64,000 bases of DNA, taken from Isosphaeraceae bacterium EP7 (GTDB taxonomy: Bacteria > Planctomycetota > Planctomycetia > Isosphaerales > Isosphaeraceae). The notes under the pieces are model-generated. The model was not told the origin of the DNA. It saw only the letters and a list, made by a program, of their open reading frames with translations, and did no database searches. The translations under genes and the position numbers were made by a program. Location of the stretch: assembly GCA_038400315.1 (NCBI GenBank), contig CP151667.1:5157174-5221173 (forward strand), in the 5' to 3' direction. This document shows positions 11,152-20,187 of the stretch, piece after piece. The first letter of the stretch is position 1; every line of letters begins with the position of its first letter.

Positions 11152-11664
11152 TCAGGGCCGGCGATCGAGGCCGACCTCGATCCGGGCCGGATGAGAGGTG
11201 GTAGCGGCGGGGGCTGAAACGACGGAGCCGGCCCGCTCAGCCTTCCACTTCTCGATGTATTCCTTGTCCTGCTGGAAAAGCAAGATGGCATAGGAGCCGA
11301 TGACAATCAGGCCGATGGTGGCGGTCCAGATCAAGGTGTGCACCACGACCCGCCGGCCCGGTCGACTGATGTACTCGTCGAGGATCTGGCGCAGTCCGTT
11401 GAATCCGTGGAACACGGCCAGATTGATCATCGTCAGGTCCCAGAGCCGCCAGAAGACGCCGGTCTTCGGGTCGGCCCAACGGGAGGCGACGAAGTAGTAA
11501 TTGATGTTCTCGACGTTGTTCAAAATGTGGGTGATGAACAGATGACCCAGGGCCAGGAAGACGAGGAACAGGCCCGAGATCCGCATGAAGAACCAGGCGA
11601 ACAGCTCGAAGCCGCCTGCCGGCTTGATCCGTCGCCCCGCGTTGGAACGCGCCACGAGTGTCAC
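11152..11664 (-). CDS. sdhD: Succinate dehydrogenase membrane anchor subunit SdhD
   Basis: This 170-residue membrane protein has three hydrophobic helices: FELFAWFFMRISGLFLVFLA, LTMINLAVFHGFNGLR and VVVHTLIWTATIGLIVIG. HxxxNGLRQILDEY is the conserved anchor motif near the haem and quinone site. It follows sdhC and precedes sdhA in the same direction. The start codon is GTG (11664-11662) with an AAAGGGG immediately upstream. The tail after the third helix is longer than usual and Ala/Thr-rich. Together with SdhC it anchors SdhAB and supplies the b-type haem ligands. Confidence 0.9.
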   Translation of the reverse strand: MTLVARSNAGRRIKPAGGFELFAWFFMRISGLFLVFLALGHLFITHILNNVENINYYFVASRWADPKTGVFWRLWDLTMINLAVFHGFNGLRQILDEYISRPGRRVVVHTLIWTATIGLIVIGSYAILLFQQDKEYIEKWKAERAGSVVSAPAATTSHPARIEVGLDRRP

Positions 11665-11751
11665 CCCTTTATCGACTGTGTCTGTGCGAGACGGAAGGTC
11701 TCGATCGTCGGTGGATCGTCAGACCGAAGGCCCGCCGAGGGCATTCCTGGC

Positions 11752-12306
11752 TCAGTGACCGGCGCCGATGGGCGCGAGCGTGGCACCGCCGCCGACGGGC
11801 GCGGTGGCCGCGGCCCCGTGGTGAGCCGGAGGCTGCATGAGCGAGTAGAAGACCCAGGCGGTGACCGGCAGCATGATGGCCACGAACAGGCCCAGGACCA
11901 CCGTGAAGATCTGCTTCTGGTGCGCCACGGCGCCCGGCCAGAAGTCGAACAGGATGATCCGGACCCCGTTGATTGCGTGGAAGAGCACGCAGGCGATCAA
12001 CCCAAGCTCGGCGAACCGGAAGCCCCAGCGGAGGCTCCACCAGTAACCGTTGAGCCCGATCCAGTCCGGGAGCCCCCCGACCGTGCCGCCATAGATCGCC
12101 ACCGTGTGGTCGTAGAGGCCCGGATAGGCCACGACGAAAAACGTGTCGATGATGTGGATGATCAGGAAGAACAGGATGCCCAGCCCGGTGATCCGGTGGA
12201 CGAGCCAGGACCACTGGCCGATCCCGCCCCCGTAGCGAAGGCCTTCAACAATCCGCGCCAGGGTGCCGCGTTTGTAGGCCTGCGGGCGATGCAAAGTCTG
12301 TGACAT
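11752..12306 (-). CDS. sdhC: Succinate dehydrogenase cytochrome b556 subunit SdhC
   Basis: This 184-residue protein carries the SdhC signature WSWLVHRITGLGILFFLIIH, where the histidines sit near the haem and the SxxHR element at the quinone site, and a second element CVLFHAINGVRIILFDF. Three transmembrane helices are evident, ending in a Gly/Ala/His-rich tail. It is the first gene of the sdhCDAB operon. The start at 12306 (MSQTLHRPQ) fits the family; the frame continues upstream to 12507 but without recognisable content, and the RBS is weak. Confidence 0.9.
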   Translation of the reverse strand: MSQTLHRPQAYKRGTLARIVEGLRYGGGIGQWSWLVHRITGLGILFFLIIHIIDTFFVVAYPGLYDHTVAIYGGTVGGLPDWIGLNGYWWSLRWGFRFAELGLIACVLFHAINGVRIILFDFWPGAVAHQKQIFTVVLGLFVAIMLPVTAWVFYSLMQPPAHHGAAATAPVGGGATLAPIGAGH

Positions 12307-12541
12307 GAAAGGCGGGTGTCCCGATGGCTCGGGCCGGTCTTCGGGCGAGGCGTTGACCCAATGAACTGTGGGTCGCCCGATCCGAATTACGTTCCGGGGA
12401 AGGGCGGCGGGCGGAAGGGCGCCTTCGCCTCTAATTCCGCCGCAGCGATCCCGATCTCGACCCGGCTCCGTCCCTGTTTTTGTAAGTGGACGGCGACCTA
12501 GGGTCAAGAGGGCGGCGAGATTTCCCCGGCGATCGAACTCG

Positions 12542-12817
12542 TCAACGGTTCAGTTGCAACGATGAAGCACGAAAGAGGCCGCCGATCGTCTTACGCACGA
12601 CCGCCGAGACCGGGCTGCCGTGGCAGAGATTTTCCCTGAGGTCTTCGAGCCACCCGCTGTCGGGGACGAGCGAAGGTTCCGCCTCGACGATGAGCAGATC
12701 CTTGGGACGGCCACGAGGGACGACTTGGAGCACCAGTCGAGTACGAGTCCCCCTGGAGGGGGCACCTTCGACCCAGGAATCGACGATGGCGCCTTTGACG
12801 ATCTGTTCTGGGTTCAT
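12542..12817 (-). CDS. Small hypothetical protein (91 aa)
   Basis: This is a short soluble protein of no family I recognise, with alternating hydrophobic residues (TRLVLQVVPRGRPKDLLIVE) that would suit a small beta domain. A GGGAG lies 8 bases before the ATG, which supports real translation. It sits alone between the rnpB RNA gene and sdhC, transcribed in the same direction as both, with about 235 bases before sdhC. It could be an independent gene or a leader of the sdh operon. Confidence 0.5.
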   Translation of the reverse strand: MNPEQIVKGAIVDSWVEGAPSRGTRTRLVLQVVPRGRPKDLLIVEAEPSLVPDSGWLEDLRENLCHGSPVSAVVRKTIGGLFRASSLQLNR

Positions 12818-13028
12818 GCCGTCGCTCCCAACAAGTCATGAGCCGTCTCATGACGAGTTCGATCGGATTTCCGGTCAATGCATCCATCGTATTTCACGGA
12901 CACCCGCCGGACAAGTCAGATCGTTGAAAAAGGAAGAAAGTTTCGGGCCATTCCCGCAACGGCAACGTAGGTTGGAAGAATGTCCCGGATCCATCCCGGG
13001 CAAGCAAGAGAATCTTATTTGAGCGAGG

Positions 13029-13487
13029 ACGTGGTGGGCCGGTAAGCCGGATTCTGTCGGGAGGATTTGAGCCCTCCCGGATGACCATTTCTCTAGGACA
13101 CCGGTTGCCCGGCGCCTCAAGCGACCTACCCGAGAGTCATAACGGGCCGGGCCAACCCGCGGACCCCGTTGCATCTCTCGATACCCCGAGATCACTGCTC
13201 TCCTATTTGGTCTTGCTCCCGATGGGGTTTACCTAGCCAGGCCGGTCACCCGATCTGCTGGTGAGCTCTTACCTCACCGTTTCACCCTTACCTCGGCGAC
13301 TGCCCCGAGAGGCGTTTGCCGAGGCGGTTTATTTTCTGTGGCACTGTCCCTACCCGAAAACGGGCGGTGGGCGTTACCCACCATCGCGCCCTGCGGAGTC
13401 CGGACTTTCCTCCCCGGCATGCCCGAGTTAACTGGCCTAGAAGACCAATCTACCCGCGCCGAGGCGGTCATCAGGCCCACCACGACC
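13029..13487 (-). ncRNA. rnpB: RNase P RNA (bacterial class A)
   Basis: This is the catalytic RNA that removes the 5' leader of pre-tRNAs. Reading the minus strand, the universally conserved 5' core GAGGAAAGTCCGGACTCC appears near 13400-13417, followed by GGGTAACGCCCACC, GGTGAAACGGTGAGGTAAGAG, AGGAGAGCAGTGA-like core pieces, and the conserved 3' segment ACAGAATCCGGCTTACCGG near 13040-13060. The terminal P1 helix is explicit: CGTGGTGGGCC at the 5' end (13484-13474) pairs with GGCCCACCACG at the 3' end (13040-13030). The ends are set by this pairing and are accurate to a few bases. Confidence 0.96.
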
Positions 13488-14077
13488 CAGCATAGAACAG
13501 TCTACCCTCTCGATTCCGCCGAGCAATCCCAGTGATCGAATCTAAGCTCCTTTCGTGACGGCTTTTCCGTTGAGATATCCGAGTCATTTCGTGGATGTCA
13601 AACGCGAAAACCGCAATTTGATTCGCCGAAAGTCGTGTCGGACACGACGTCCGCAGCTCGATTCATTTTATCTTAGCCGGGTGAGATCGAAACTCATTCT
13701 CTGAAATCGACTCTCTAAGAAGCCGAGATCGACCTAGATCACGACTCTCGATCTTGCCCGTCAAGAATGGGTTTAATTCGACATCCCCTAAATGTAAGTG
13801 TTGAGGGAAAGCCACAACGCTCAAGTCACGGCCGGCGAATTGATCCGTCAGTTCAACAATCGTACACGGGAACCGATTTGGTGCTTGAATTCGGCGGGAC
13901 TTGAGAAAAACTTACAAGGATCTCGGGGCGCGACCCGAGAAATCGCCCAGGCCAGTCTGTCGTCACGAGAAATCCAATCAGCTCAAACTACCCAAGCCTC
14001 CGAAATAGTCTATATTGACAGGGGCTGGTTCGCCATATGGACCACCACGGCGATCGCGACTGAGAGGAGCGCCCTCG
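13488..14077. other. Intergenic region between rnpB and the YbaK-like gene
   Basis: About 590 bases, noticeably more AT-rich than the neighbouring genes, hold no convincing gene. A small open frame around 13798-14121 has no RBS or plausible protein. The region contains the rnpB promoter on the minus strand and a 17-base palindrome GTCGTGTCGGACACGAC at 13632-13648. A TTGACA occurs at 14015 without a well-spaced -10 partner. Confidence 0.6.
13499..13526 (-). promoter_or_regulatory. Candidate promoter of rnpB
   Basis: On the minus strand TTGCTC (13526-13521) and TAGACT (13504-13499) are separated by 16 bases, and the expected RNA 5' end lies about 12 bases downstream. The match to a sigma-70 promoter is partial; the position relative to the RNA is the main support. 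Confidence 0.4.
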
Positions 14078-14572
14078 ATGTTCATCCGCGAATACTTGAC
14101 GACCCAGCACGTCCGCTTTGAAATTCTCCTCCACCGGCCGGTCGCATCAGCGACTCGACTGGCGCACAGCGTCCATGTCCCGGGGCGGAGTGTGGTTAAG
14201 GTGGTGGTCATCTGCGCAGGAGAGCGGATGGTCCTGGCCGTCTTGCCATCGACGCATCGTGTCGACCTGGGCCTTCTTGGAACTCATCTCGGGGAGACGG
14301 CTCGACTCGCGACTCCTGATGAGCTCGCCGACTTGTTCGCGGACTGCGAGCCAGGGGCGCTTCCCCCCTTCGGCCGGCTCTACGGGCTCGAGACTGTGGT
14401 GGATCGAAGCTTGTCCGGCGGCCCAGTGATCGTCTTCGAGGCCAACACACGTTTCGAAGGGGTCCGGATGCGCTACGAGGATTACGAAGCGATCGAGCGG
14501 CCGACGCTCGCAGCGTTCGCCTCGGCGATTGACCCCAAGCGTCCAACGGCCGCTGAGCGTAAGGCCGGCTGA
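14078..14572 (+). CDS. YbaK/EbsC-type aminoacyl-tRNA deacylase
   Basis: This 164-residue protein belongs to the YbaK/ProX editing fold, which hydrolyses mischarged tRNAs such as Cys-tRNA(Pro) or Ala-tRNA(Pro). Visible landmarks are the conserved lysine in VPGRSVVKVVVIC, the strand MVLAVLPSTHRVDL, the ATPDELADLFADCEPGALPPFG element that lines the active site, and the terminal VRMRYEDYEAI. The ATG at 14078 has GAGAGGAG about 8 bases upstream. The gene ends 14 bases from the convergent putA end. Which mischarged tRNA it edits cannot be read from the sequence. Confidence 0.85.
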   Translation: MFIREYLTTQHVRFEILLHRPVASATRLAHSVHVPGRSVVKVVVICAGERMVLAVLPSTHRVDLGLLGTHLGETARLATPDELADLFADCEPGALPPFGRLYGLETVVDRSLSGGPVIVFEANTRFEGVRMRYEDYEAIERPTLAAFASAIDPKRPTAAERKAG

Positions 14573-14586
14573 TCTCCAAGAGCGGT

Positions 14587-17500
14587 TTAAAGCCCCGTGC
14601 CAATCGACTCAGTACCGACCGGATCGTCTTCGGGAGCGAACCCTCGTCGGAGTGTGTTCTCGGTCACGGTACGAGTCAAAAGGAATTCTCGGAGATAATC
14701 GGATCCACCCGCCTTTGTGCCGATGCCCGAGAGCTTGAAGCCGCCGAATGGCTGCCGGTCGACGATTGCGCCGGTGATCGGGCGGTTGATGTAGAGGTTC
14801 CCGACTCGGAACGATCGGCGGATACGCTCGATGTTCGCAGGACTTCGCGAATAGATTCCGCCCGTCAGGGCGTAGGACGTCCCATTGGCAATCTCGATCG
14901 CGTCCGCTAAGTCTGAAGCTCGCAAAACAACGACTACCGGACCGAAAATTTCCTCCCGGGCTAGGCGGGCCGAGGGAAGCACGTCGGCAACTACGATCGG
15001 CGCAACAAAGTGGCCGTGTTGCACAAGCGGGCCAGGATTTCCACGTGCCACGACGCGGCCCTCGGTCTCGGCGAGACCGGAGTACATGCGGATCCGATCG
15101 GCGGCTTCGGCATCAATGAGGGGGCCGACGACAGTCTCGGGGTCTTCGGCCTGGCCGATCACGACGGCACGTGCGGCCTCGGCCAGACGCACGACGAACG
15201 CCTCGTAGATCCGGTCGAGGACGATGACCCGAGAGCAGGCCGAGCATTTCTGGCCCGAATAACCGAATGCGCTACGCACGACCCCGAGAACCGCCTCGTC
15301 GAGGTCGGCGTCATCATCGATGATGATTGCATTCTTCCCTCCCATCTCGGCGATGACCCGCTTGACGTGATCCATGCCCGGGCGCGATTGCGCCGCAGAT
15401 CGGTTGATTTCGAGCCCAACCTTGACCGAGCCGGTGAACGCGATCAGGTCGACACCCGGATCCTCGACGAGCGCGCGGCCGATGTCCTCGCCTTCGCCCG
15501 GGAGGAACTGAAGGACTCCCGGAGGTAGGCCTGCCTCTCCAAGGATTTCAGCCAGGTGCCAGGCGATCGTTGGGGACTGCTCGGCGGGCTTGAGGATCAC
15601 AGGGTTGCCTGCGACGAGGGCTGCGACCGTCATGCCGCAGGGGATCGCGAGCGGGAAATTCCAGGGTGGAATCACCACGGCCACACCCCTTGGGATGACC
15701 TCGATGCGGTTGGTCTCGCCGGGGACGTCGCGGACCACCGGTTGGGCGAGCCTGAGCATCTCGCGAGCATAGAACTCGCAGAAGTCGATCGCCTCGGCGA
15801 CGTCACCGTCGGCCTCGCGCCAGGGCTTGGCACACTCGTAAACTTCCCAGGCGGCGAGATCGAATTTTCGCTCGCGGAGGATGACCGCGGCCCGCATCAG
15901 GACGGCCGCTCGATCGGAGGCCGGTGTCGCGGCCCAGCCGGGCGCCGCCTCGCGGGCGATTCGCACTGCCAGGGATGCGTGATCGGCGGTTGCCATGGCA
16001 AACCGACCGACCAGGCGAGAGGAACGCCCCGGGTCGGTCGAATCGAGCGTGCCGGTGCTCCTGATCTCATTTCCATCGAGCCTGAGCGGGTATGTCCGCC
16101 CCAACGCGCCCTCGACGCGTTTCAGTGCGGCGAGCATAGCCTCGCGGGCAGGTCTTCGCGTGAAATCCGTCAACGGTTCGTTGCAGAAGGGGGCCTGGAT
16201 GACGACGGCCGGTGTCGCCTTCGTCCGTCGTCGGATTCCGAGCATGGTGCCGACCTCTTCAGGGTTTCTGAGCAAGTCGTCGACCTCGCGGCGATCGACG
16301 AAGCTGGCCTTGAGGAACGACTCGTTCGACGTATTTTCCAGGAGCCGACGCACGAGGTAGGCCATTCCAGGCAAGATAGCCCCATATGGCGTGTAAACTC
16401 GCACCCGATATTCTGAGGCCACAAGCGCGCGGGCGATTGGCTCCCCCATACCGTGAAGCACCTGGAGCTCATACGCGTTCTTGGGCACGCCCAGAGACTC
16501 GGCGACGGCCAACCCGGCGGCCAGGCTGCGGACGTTATGACTCGCCAGGGCCGGGCGAAGGACCCGTGAATTCTCCATGAGAAAGCGGGAACATCGCTCG
16601 AAATTGGCGTCGGATTGCCACTTCTCGGTGTAGACCGGGACTGGCCAGCCTGCCTCCTGTGCGTGGATGACCTCGTAATCCCAATAAGCACCCTTCACCA
16701 ACCGGATCGTCACCGGCGTTCCTCGAGCCTCCGCCCAGTCCCGCAGGCCTTTTAGATCGTCGAACGTCTCCGCCAGATAAGCCTGGGCGACGATGCCGAC
16801 ATCCGGCCAGTTCAGGAATTCGGGTTCGGACAGGACCCGTCGGAAGATCTCTAGGGTCAGGTCTTTGTGGGCATATTGCTCCATGTCGACGTGAACGTAG
16901 GCGCCGAGCCGTTGCGCCTCGCGAAGGATCGGCCGCAAACGACCGCAAACGGCTGCCGCGGTCGCCTCCGCATGAAGCGCATCGAAATCGGTTGTCAGGC
17001 TGGTCAGTTTGATCGAGAGATTCACCCTGGGCACGGGCCCATCAAAACCGCGGTCGATCCCAGGCCGTTCGGGCTCGTCGTCCAGGGAGCCGACTAATCC
17101 GCTGATCAAGCTGAGGCATGATTGCTGGTAGATGTCGGCTTCAGCCTCACTGATGACGGCCTCTCCGAGGAGGTCCGCAGTGAATCCGATTCCTCGCTGG
17201 CGTAGGCGAAGCACCGTCTGCAAGGCCTCTCGCGGATCCGAGCCGGCGATGAACCTTCGAGCCATGTTCGTGGCTGCCCAGGTTGCCGTCGCCGCGAGGA
17301 GTTCGGCACGCATCGAGCCCTCGGGGGCGAGATCGACGGCGACGTTCATCCAACTTGGAACCTTCGCCCCGGCCTCATCTAAAAACTCGCGAAGGTGGCG
17401 ACGGACCGAGGTCGCGTCCTTCAGGGCTGGCAGGGCATCGATGAAGCGAAACAGCTGGACCTTGACGGCGGGATCGCCCATGGTCAGGCCCATGAACTTG

Positions 17501-17646
17501 TCGTCCCACCAGGCGCGTTGAAAGGGAGTCGCACCCCGGCCGATCCGGCGGAAGAGGTCGCGGCCGATCTCCCGTACTCGAGCCTCGATCTCGACCGGAG
17601 TTATTGCGGATGGGGAGTCTCCCCGGCTTCCCGTCGCGATCGCCAT
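14587..17646 (-). CDS. putA: Bifunctional proline dehydrogenase / L-glutamate gamma-semialdehyde dehydrogenase
   Basis: This 1019-residue enzyme oxidises proline to glutamate in two steps. The N-terminal half (about residues 90-430) is the FAD-dependent proline dehydrogenase barrel, with LSIKLTSL, YVHVDMEQYAHKDLTL, TIRLVKGAYWDYE and LASHNVRSLA. The C-terminal half (about 480-985) is an aldehyde dehydrogenase, with IPPWNFPLAIPCGM, the NAD-binding AFTGSVKVGLEI, AEMGGKNAII and the catalytic cysteine in GQKCSACSR near residue 800. It lacks a PutA DNA-binding domain and the long C-terminal extension, so it matches the shorter PutA type. Start 17646 follows GGAGGGAG; the frame is open 32 codons further upstream. 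Confidence 0.95.
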   Translation of the reverse strand: MAIATGSRGDSPSAITPVEIEARVREIGRDLFRRIGRGATPFQRAWWDDKFMGLTMGDPAVKVQLFRFIDALPALKDATSVRRHLREFLDEAGAKVPSWMNVAVDLAPEGSMRAELLAATATWAATNMARRFIAGSDPREALQTVLRLRQRGIGFTADLLGEAVISEAEADIYQQSCLSLISGLVGSLDDEPERPGIDRGFDGPVPRVNLSIKLTSLTTDFDALHAEATAAAVCGRLRPILREAQRLGAYVHVDMEQYAHKDLTLEIFRRVLSEPEFLNWPDVGIVAQAYLAETFDDLKGLRDWAEARGTPVTIRLVKGAYWDYEVIHAQEAGWPVPVYTEKWQSDANFERCSRFLMENSRVLRPALASHNVRSLAAGLAVAESLGVPKNAYELQVLHGMGEPIARALVASEYRVRVYTPYGAILPGMAYLVRRLLENTSNESFLKASFVDRREVDDLLRNPEEVGTMLGIRRRTKATPAVVIQAPFCNEPLTDFTRRPAREAMLAALKRVEGALGRTYPLRLDGNEIRSTGTLDSTDPGRSSRLVGRFAMATADHASLAVRIAREAAPGWAATPASDRAAVLMRAAVILRERKFDLAAWEVYECAKPWREADGDVAEAIDFCEFYAREMLRLAQPVVRDVPGETNRIEVIPRGVAVVIPPWNFPLAIPCGMTVAALVAGNPVILKPAEQSPTIAWHLAEILGEAGLPPGVLQFLPGEGEDIGRALVEDPGVDLIAFTGSVKVGLEINRSAAQSRPGMDHVKRVIAEMGGKNAIIIDDDADLDEAVLGVVRSAFGYSGQKCSACSRVIVLDRIYEAFVVRLAEAARAVVIGQAEDPETVVGPLIDAEAADRIRMYSGLAETEGRVVARGNPGPLVQHGHFVAPIVVADVLPSARLAREEIFGPVVVVLRASDLADAIEIANGTSYALTGGIYSRSPANIERIRRSFRVGNLYINRPITGAIVDRQPFGGFKLSGIGTKAGGSDYLREFLLTRTVTENTLRRGFAPEDDPVGTESIGTGL

Positions 17647-18360
17647 CGGCTCCCTCCGCCTGCGGGATTTCCGCCGACCTTGTTGATGGATGGTTTCGAC
17701 CTTCTCGGGCTCGGCGTCAGGGGATTCGCTGGAACTCCTCAAAGAGCCAGCACAATCAAGAGTCTCGCCCCCCAGTTGTAGTTTATTGGGTCGTCATCCG
17801 AAGGAAAGCCTCGCTAGAAAGAGCTAATCGGCTCAAAGCCTCTCGCATTACCTTTCGGCGTTGCTGGCGGTACTCAGGCGAATTTGGTGTTAAATGGCGG
17901 GTTCGAGGCGACCAGCAACGGTGCCGGGCTTCAATTCGATGCCACACCGTCGGCCGATTCCTGAACGCCGAGAGAACGTCCTTTACGCTTCGGGGAACGC
18001 GAACACAACGGGTGTCACGGGCCTATGTGGGAGGCTTCAACTGGTTCTGGGCATGCGTGGATCGACGGCTTAATCGGGACCCACGACCCAACTGGCTGAC
18101 GACCTACGGAATCAAGGTAAAAGAGCTGGATTCATTGGCCGGGTACCTGGCCTATCGACTGCTCGCGACGACTCTGCCGCTCGTCGTGTCTCGGGGAGAA
18201 TTTCAGCGGCCAGTGCCGGATCGCCACTTGTCCTGAGGATCGGAGGCCCTTCGGCCGGTCGACCTGCACAACAGGCTTCATCGGGCTGGAGGATCTCGAC
18301 CGGGCCGCTTGACCTTGGTGGGCCGTGGTTGTAGAGTTGGGGCATCATAATTCGGTGCGC
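17647..18360. other. Long intergenic region upstream of putA and the SAM riboswitch
   Basis: About 700 bases between the divergent putA start and the riboswitch. An open frame at about 17604-18236 (plus) overlaps the putA start and has no RBS, no family resemblance and unusual composition, so I do not call it a gene. The putA promoter and the promoter of the riboswitch operon should both lie here, but I could not single out convincing boxes. Confidence 0.5.
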
Positions 18361-18524
18361 TTCTTATCCAGAGTGGCTGAGGGACGGGCCCTGCGACGCC
18401 ACAGCAACCGGTCCACCATCGCGGTGGATGCTGGTGCTAACTCCTGCCCTGTGCTCCTTGATGGACCTGCTGCGATCTTCGGATCGCCTGCGGGTGTCGG
18501 GTGTGCCGATGGGACAGATAAGAA
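18361..18524 (+). promoter_or_regulatory. SAM-I (S-box) riboswitch
   Basis: The element has the SAM-I layout. An 8-bp P1 helix is formed by TTCTTATC (18361-18368) and GATAAGAA (18517-18524). The conserved core GAGGGACGGGCCCTGCGA is followed by a GCCACAGCAACCGG segment, the P3 hairpin CCACCATCGCGGTGG, and GTGCTAACTCCTGCC, matching the characteristic AAC..GGTGCTAA-TCC part of the family. It binds S-adenosylmethionine and normally shuts off sulfur amino-acid genes when SAM is plentiful. The next gene on the strand is the threonine-synthase-like gene, whose likely start is 285 bases downstream. No clear U-rich terminator was seen, so control may be translational or Rho-linked. Confidence 0.93.
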
Positions 18525-18808
18525 CGCCTGAGCTGTGCGGCATTCCTTGCCGTCCGGCGAGGGCACTCTCTTAGACTGCCTCCGGCCCCCCCGCATTCAT
18601 CGGGATTCGCCGGGTACGGCCTGCCCTTCCCACGGACATCAACCTCGCGTTGGTGCGGTCGATCCGCCTTAGGGTCGACCTCCGTGGGCTCGCGTTTGCT
18701 GGATGAGAGCGCCCGGGGATGAGTTTCCGCGGCACGTCAGCGATGACGGTCCGCGGGAGTCGTCCTCGAGACGGATTCGCCATCCTCTGCAAGCGTGGAG
18801 AATATCCG
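18525..18808 (+). other. Leader between SAM riboswitch and thrC-like gene (expression platform)
   Basis: These 284 bases contain several possible stems, for example CCCACGGA with TCCGTGGG and GTCGA with TCGAC around 18630-18695, but no stem followed by a T run. The RBS of the next gene (GGAG near 18798) is close to its GTG start. The leader is long for a SAM-I element; the frame is open through its last 90 bases but has no family resemblance there. Confidence 0.45.
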
Positions 18809-20080
18809 GTGCAAGAAGAATTCGCCCTCGGCTTGAAGTGTCGCCTCTGCGGCAAGATGTACCCCAAGCAGGCCCTGAACTTCTGCACCGACGACTTCGG
18901 TCCGCTCGAAGTGGTCTATGACTACGACGCCGTCGGCCGGTCGATGACCCGCGAGTCCATCGCCTCGCGGCCCCATACGATGTGGCGCTATCGGGAACTG
19001 CTGCCCATCGACGGCGAGCCGACCGTGGGCAAGCACGTCGGCGGCACCCCGCTGATCAAGGCCGATCGGCTGGCCAAGGCGCTGGGGGTGGCCGAGCTCT
19101 ACATCAAGAATGATGCGGTGAATCACCCGTCCCTGTCGTTCAAGGATCGCGTCGTCGCCGTGGCGCTCTCCAAGGCGGTCGAGCTGGGGTTCAAGACCGT
19201 CGGCTGCGCGTCCACCGGAAACCTGGCCGGCAGCGTTGCGGCCAATGCCGCGGCGGCGGGCCTGGAAGCGTATATCTTGATCCCGCACGACCTCGAGGCC
19301 GGCAAGGTGCTGGGGGCGACGGTCTACGGCTCCAAGGTCATCGCGATCCGGGGGAATTACGACCACGTCAACCGGCTCTGCTCGCAGATCGCCTTCCGGT
19401 ACGGCTGGGGCTTCGTCAACGTGAACCTCAGGCCGTTCTACGCCGAGGGATCGAAGACGATGGGCTTCGAGATCGCCGAGGACCTGGGCTGGCGGACGCC
19501 GGACCACGTCGTGGCGCCGATGGCCGGCGGCAGCCTGATCGGCAAGATCCACAAGTCGTTCAAGGAATTCGAGCGGCTCGGATTCGTCGGGCCTGTGACC
19601 ACGAAGATGTTCGGGGCGCAGGCGACCGGGTGCAACCCGATCACCAATACGGTAAAGACCGAGGCCCTGAAAGTTCGGCCAGTGAAGAACCCGAACACGA
19701 TTGCCAAGAGCCTGGCCATCGGCGACCCGGCCGACGGCTATTTCGCCTCTCGCCTGATGCACGAAACGGGCGGATGGGGCGAAGACGTCGATGATGACCT
19801 GATCATCGAGGGGATGAAGCTGCTGGCGGAGACCGAAGGGGTCTTCACCGAGACCGCCGGCGGTGTGACCGTGGCCGTCCTGCGCAAGCTGATCGAGCAA
19901 GGGCGGATCGACCGCGATGGCTCGACGGTGATCTGCATCACCGGCAACGGCCTGAAGACGCAGGAAGCCCTCAAGGGCAAGATCGACGAGCCGGTCGTGA
20001 TCCGGCCGACCATGGATGACTTCGAAGCCCTGGTTGGCGCCGCCGTCTGCGAGACGGCCCTGCTCGGCGCCGGGGCCTGA
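18809..20080 (+). CDS. thrC: Threonine synthase-like PLP-dependent enzyme
   Basis: This 423-residue fold-type II PLP enzyme is of the threonine synthase class, which converts O-phosphohomoserine to threonine. It opens with a zinc-ribbon-like piece (LKCRLCGKMYPKQALNFC, then GPLEVVYDYD). The PLP lysine is in HPSLSFKDRVV, the phosphate-cradle region is GCASTGNLAGSVAANAA, and MAGGSLIGKI and TETAGGVTVAVL complete the active site. The GTG at 18809 is chosen because GGAG lies 8 bases upstream and family similarity starts there; the frame is open to 18719. It is the first gene after a SAM riboswitch and is followed by a sulfur carrier, its activating enzyme and a cysteine desulfurase. An alternative role is a sulfhydrylase making homocysteine from O-phosphohomoserine. 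Confidence 0.85.
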   Translation: MQEEFALGLKCRLCGKMYPKQALNFCTDDFGPLEVVYDYDAVGRSMTRESIASRPHTMWRYRELLPIDGEPTVGKHVGGTPLIKADRLAKALGVAELYIKNDAVNHPSLSFKDRVVAVALSKAVELGFKTVGCASTGNLAGSVAANAAAAGLEAYILIPHDLEAGKVLGATVYGSKVIAIRGNYDHVNRLCSQIAFRYGWGFVNVNLRPFYAEGSKTMGFEIAEDLGWRTPDHVVAPMAGGSLIGKIHKSFKEFERLGFVGPVTTKMFGAQATGCNPITNTVKTEALKVRPVKNPNTIAKSLAIGDPADGYFASRLMHETGGWGEDVDDDLIIEGMKLLAETEGVFTETAGGVTVAVLRKLIEQGRIDRDGSTVICITGNGLKTQEALKGKIDEPVVIRPTMDDFEALVGAAVCETALLGAGA

Positions 20081-20187
20081 CTTTTCACGCAATGACAGGA
20101 TACGTCGGAGACCCGCGGCCGGATGGGTCGCGGGCCCGACTTTCGACGGCCAGCATCGACACTCTGAAACGACAGGAACCGAGAGCC

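Noticed and set aside
14015-14040. TTGACA followed by CATATG as a promoter for the YbaK-like gene
   Set aside because: The spacing is only 13 bases, too short for a sigma-70 promoter, and the -10 match is poor.
13798-14121. A 107-codon frame before the YbaK-like gene
   Set aside because: It overlaps the YbaK start in another frame, has no RBS and no conserved-looking sequence.
17604-18236. A 210-codon plus-strand frame before the riboswitch
   Set aside because: It begins inside putA, lacks an RBS, and its translation resembles no family; treated as non-coding.
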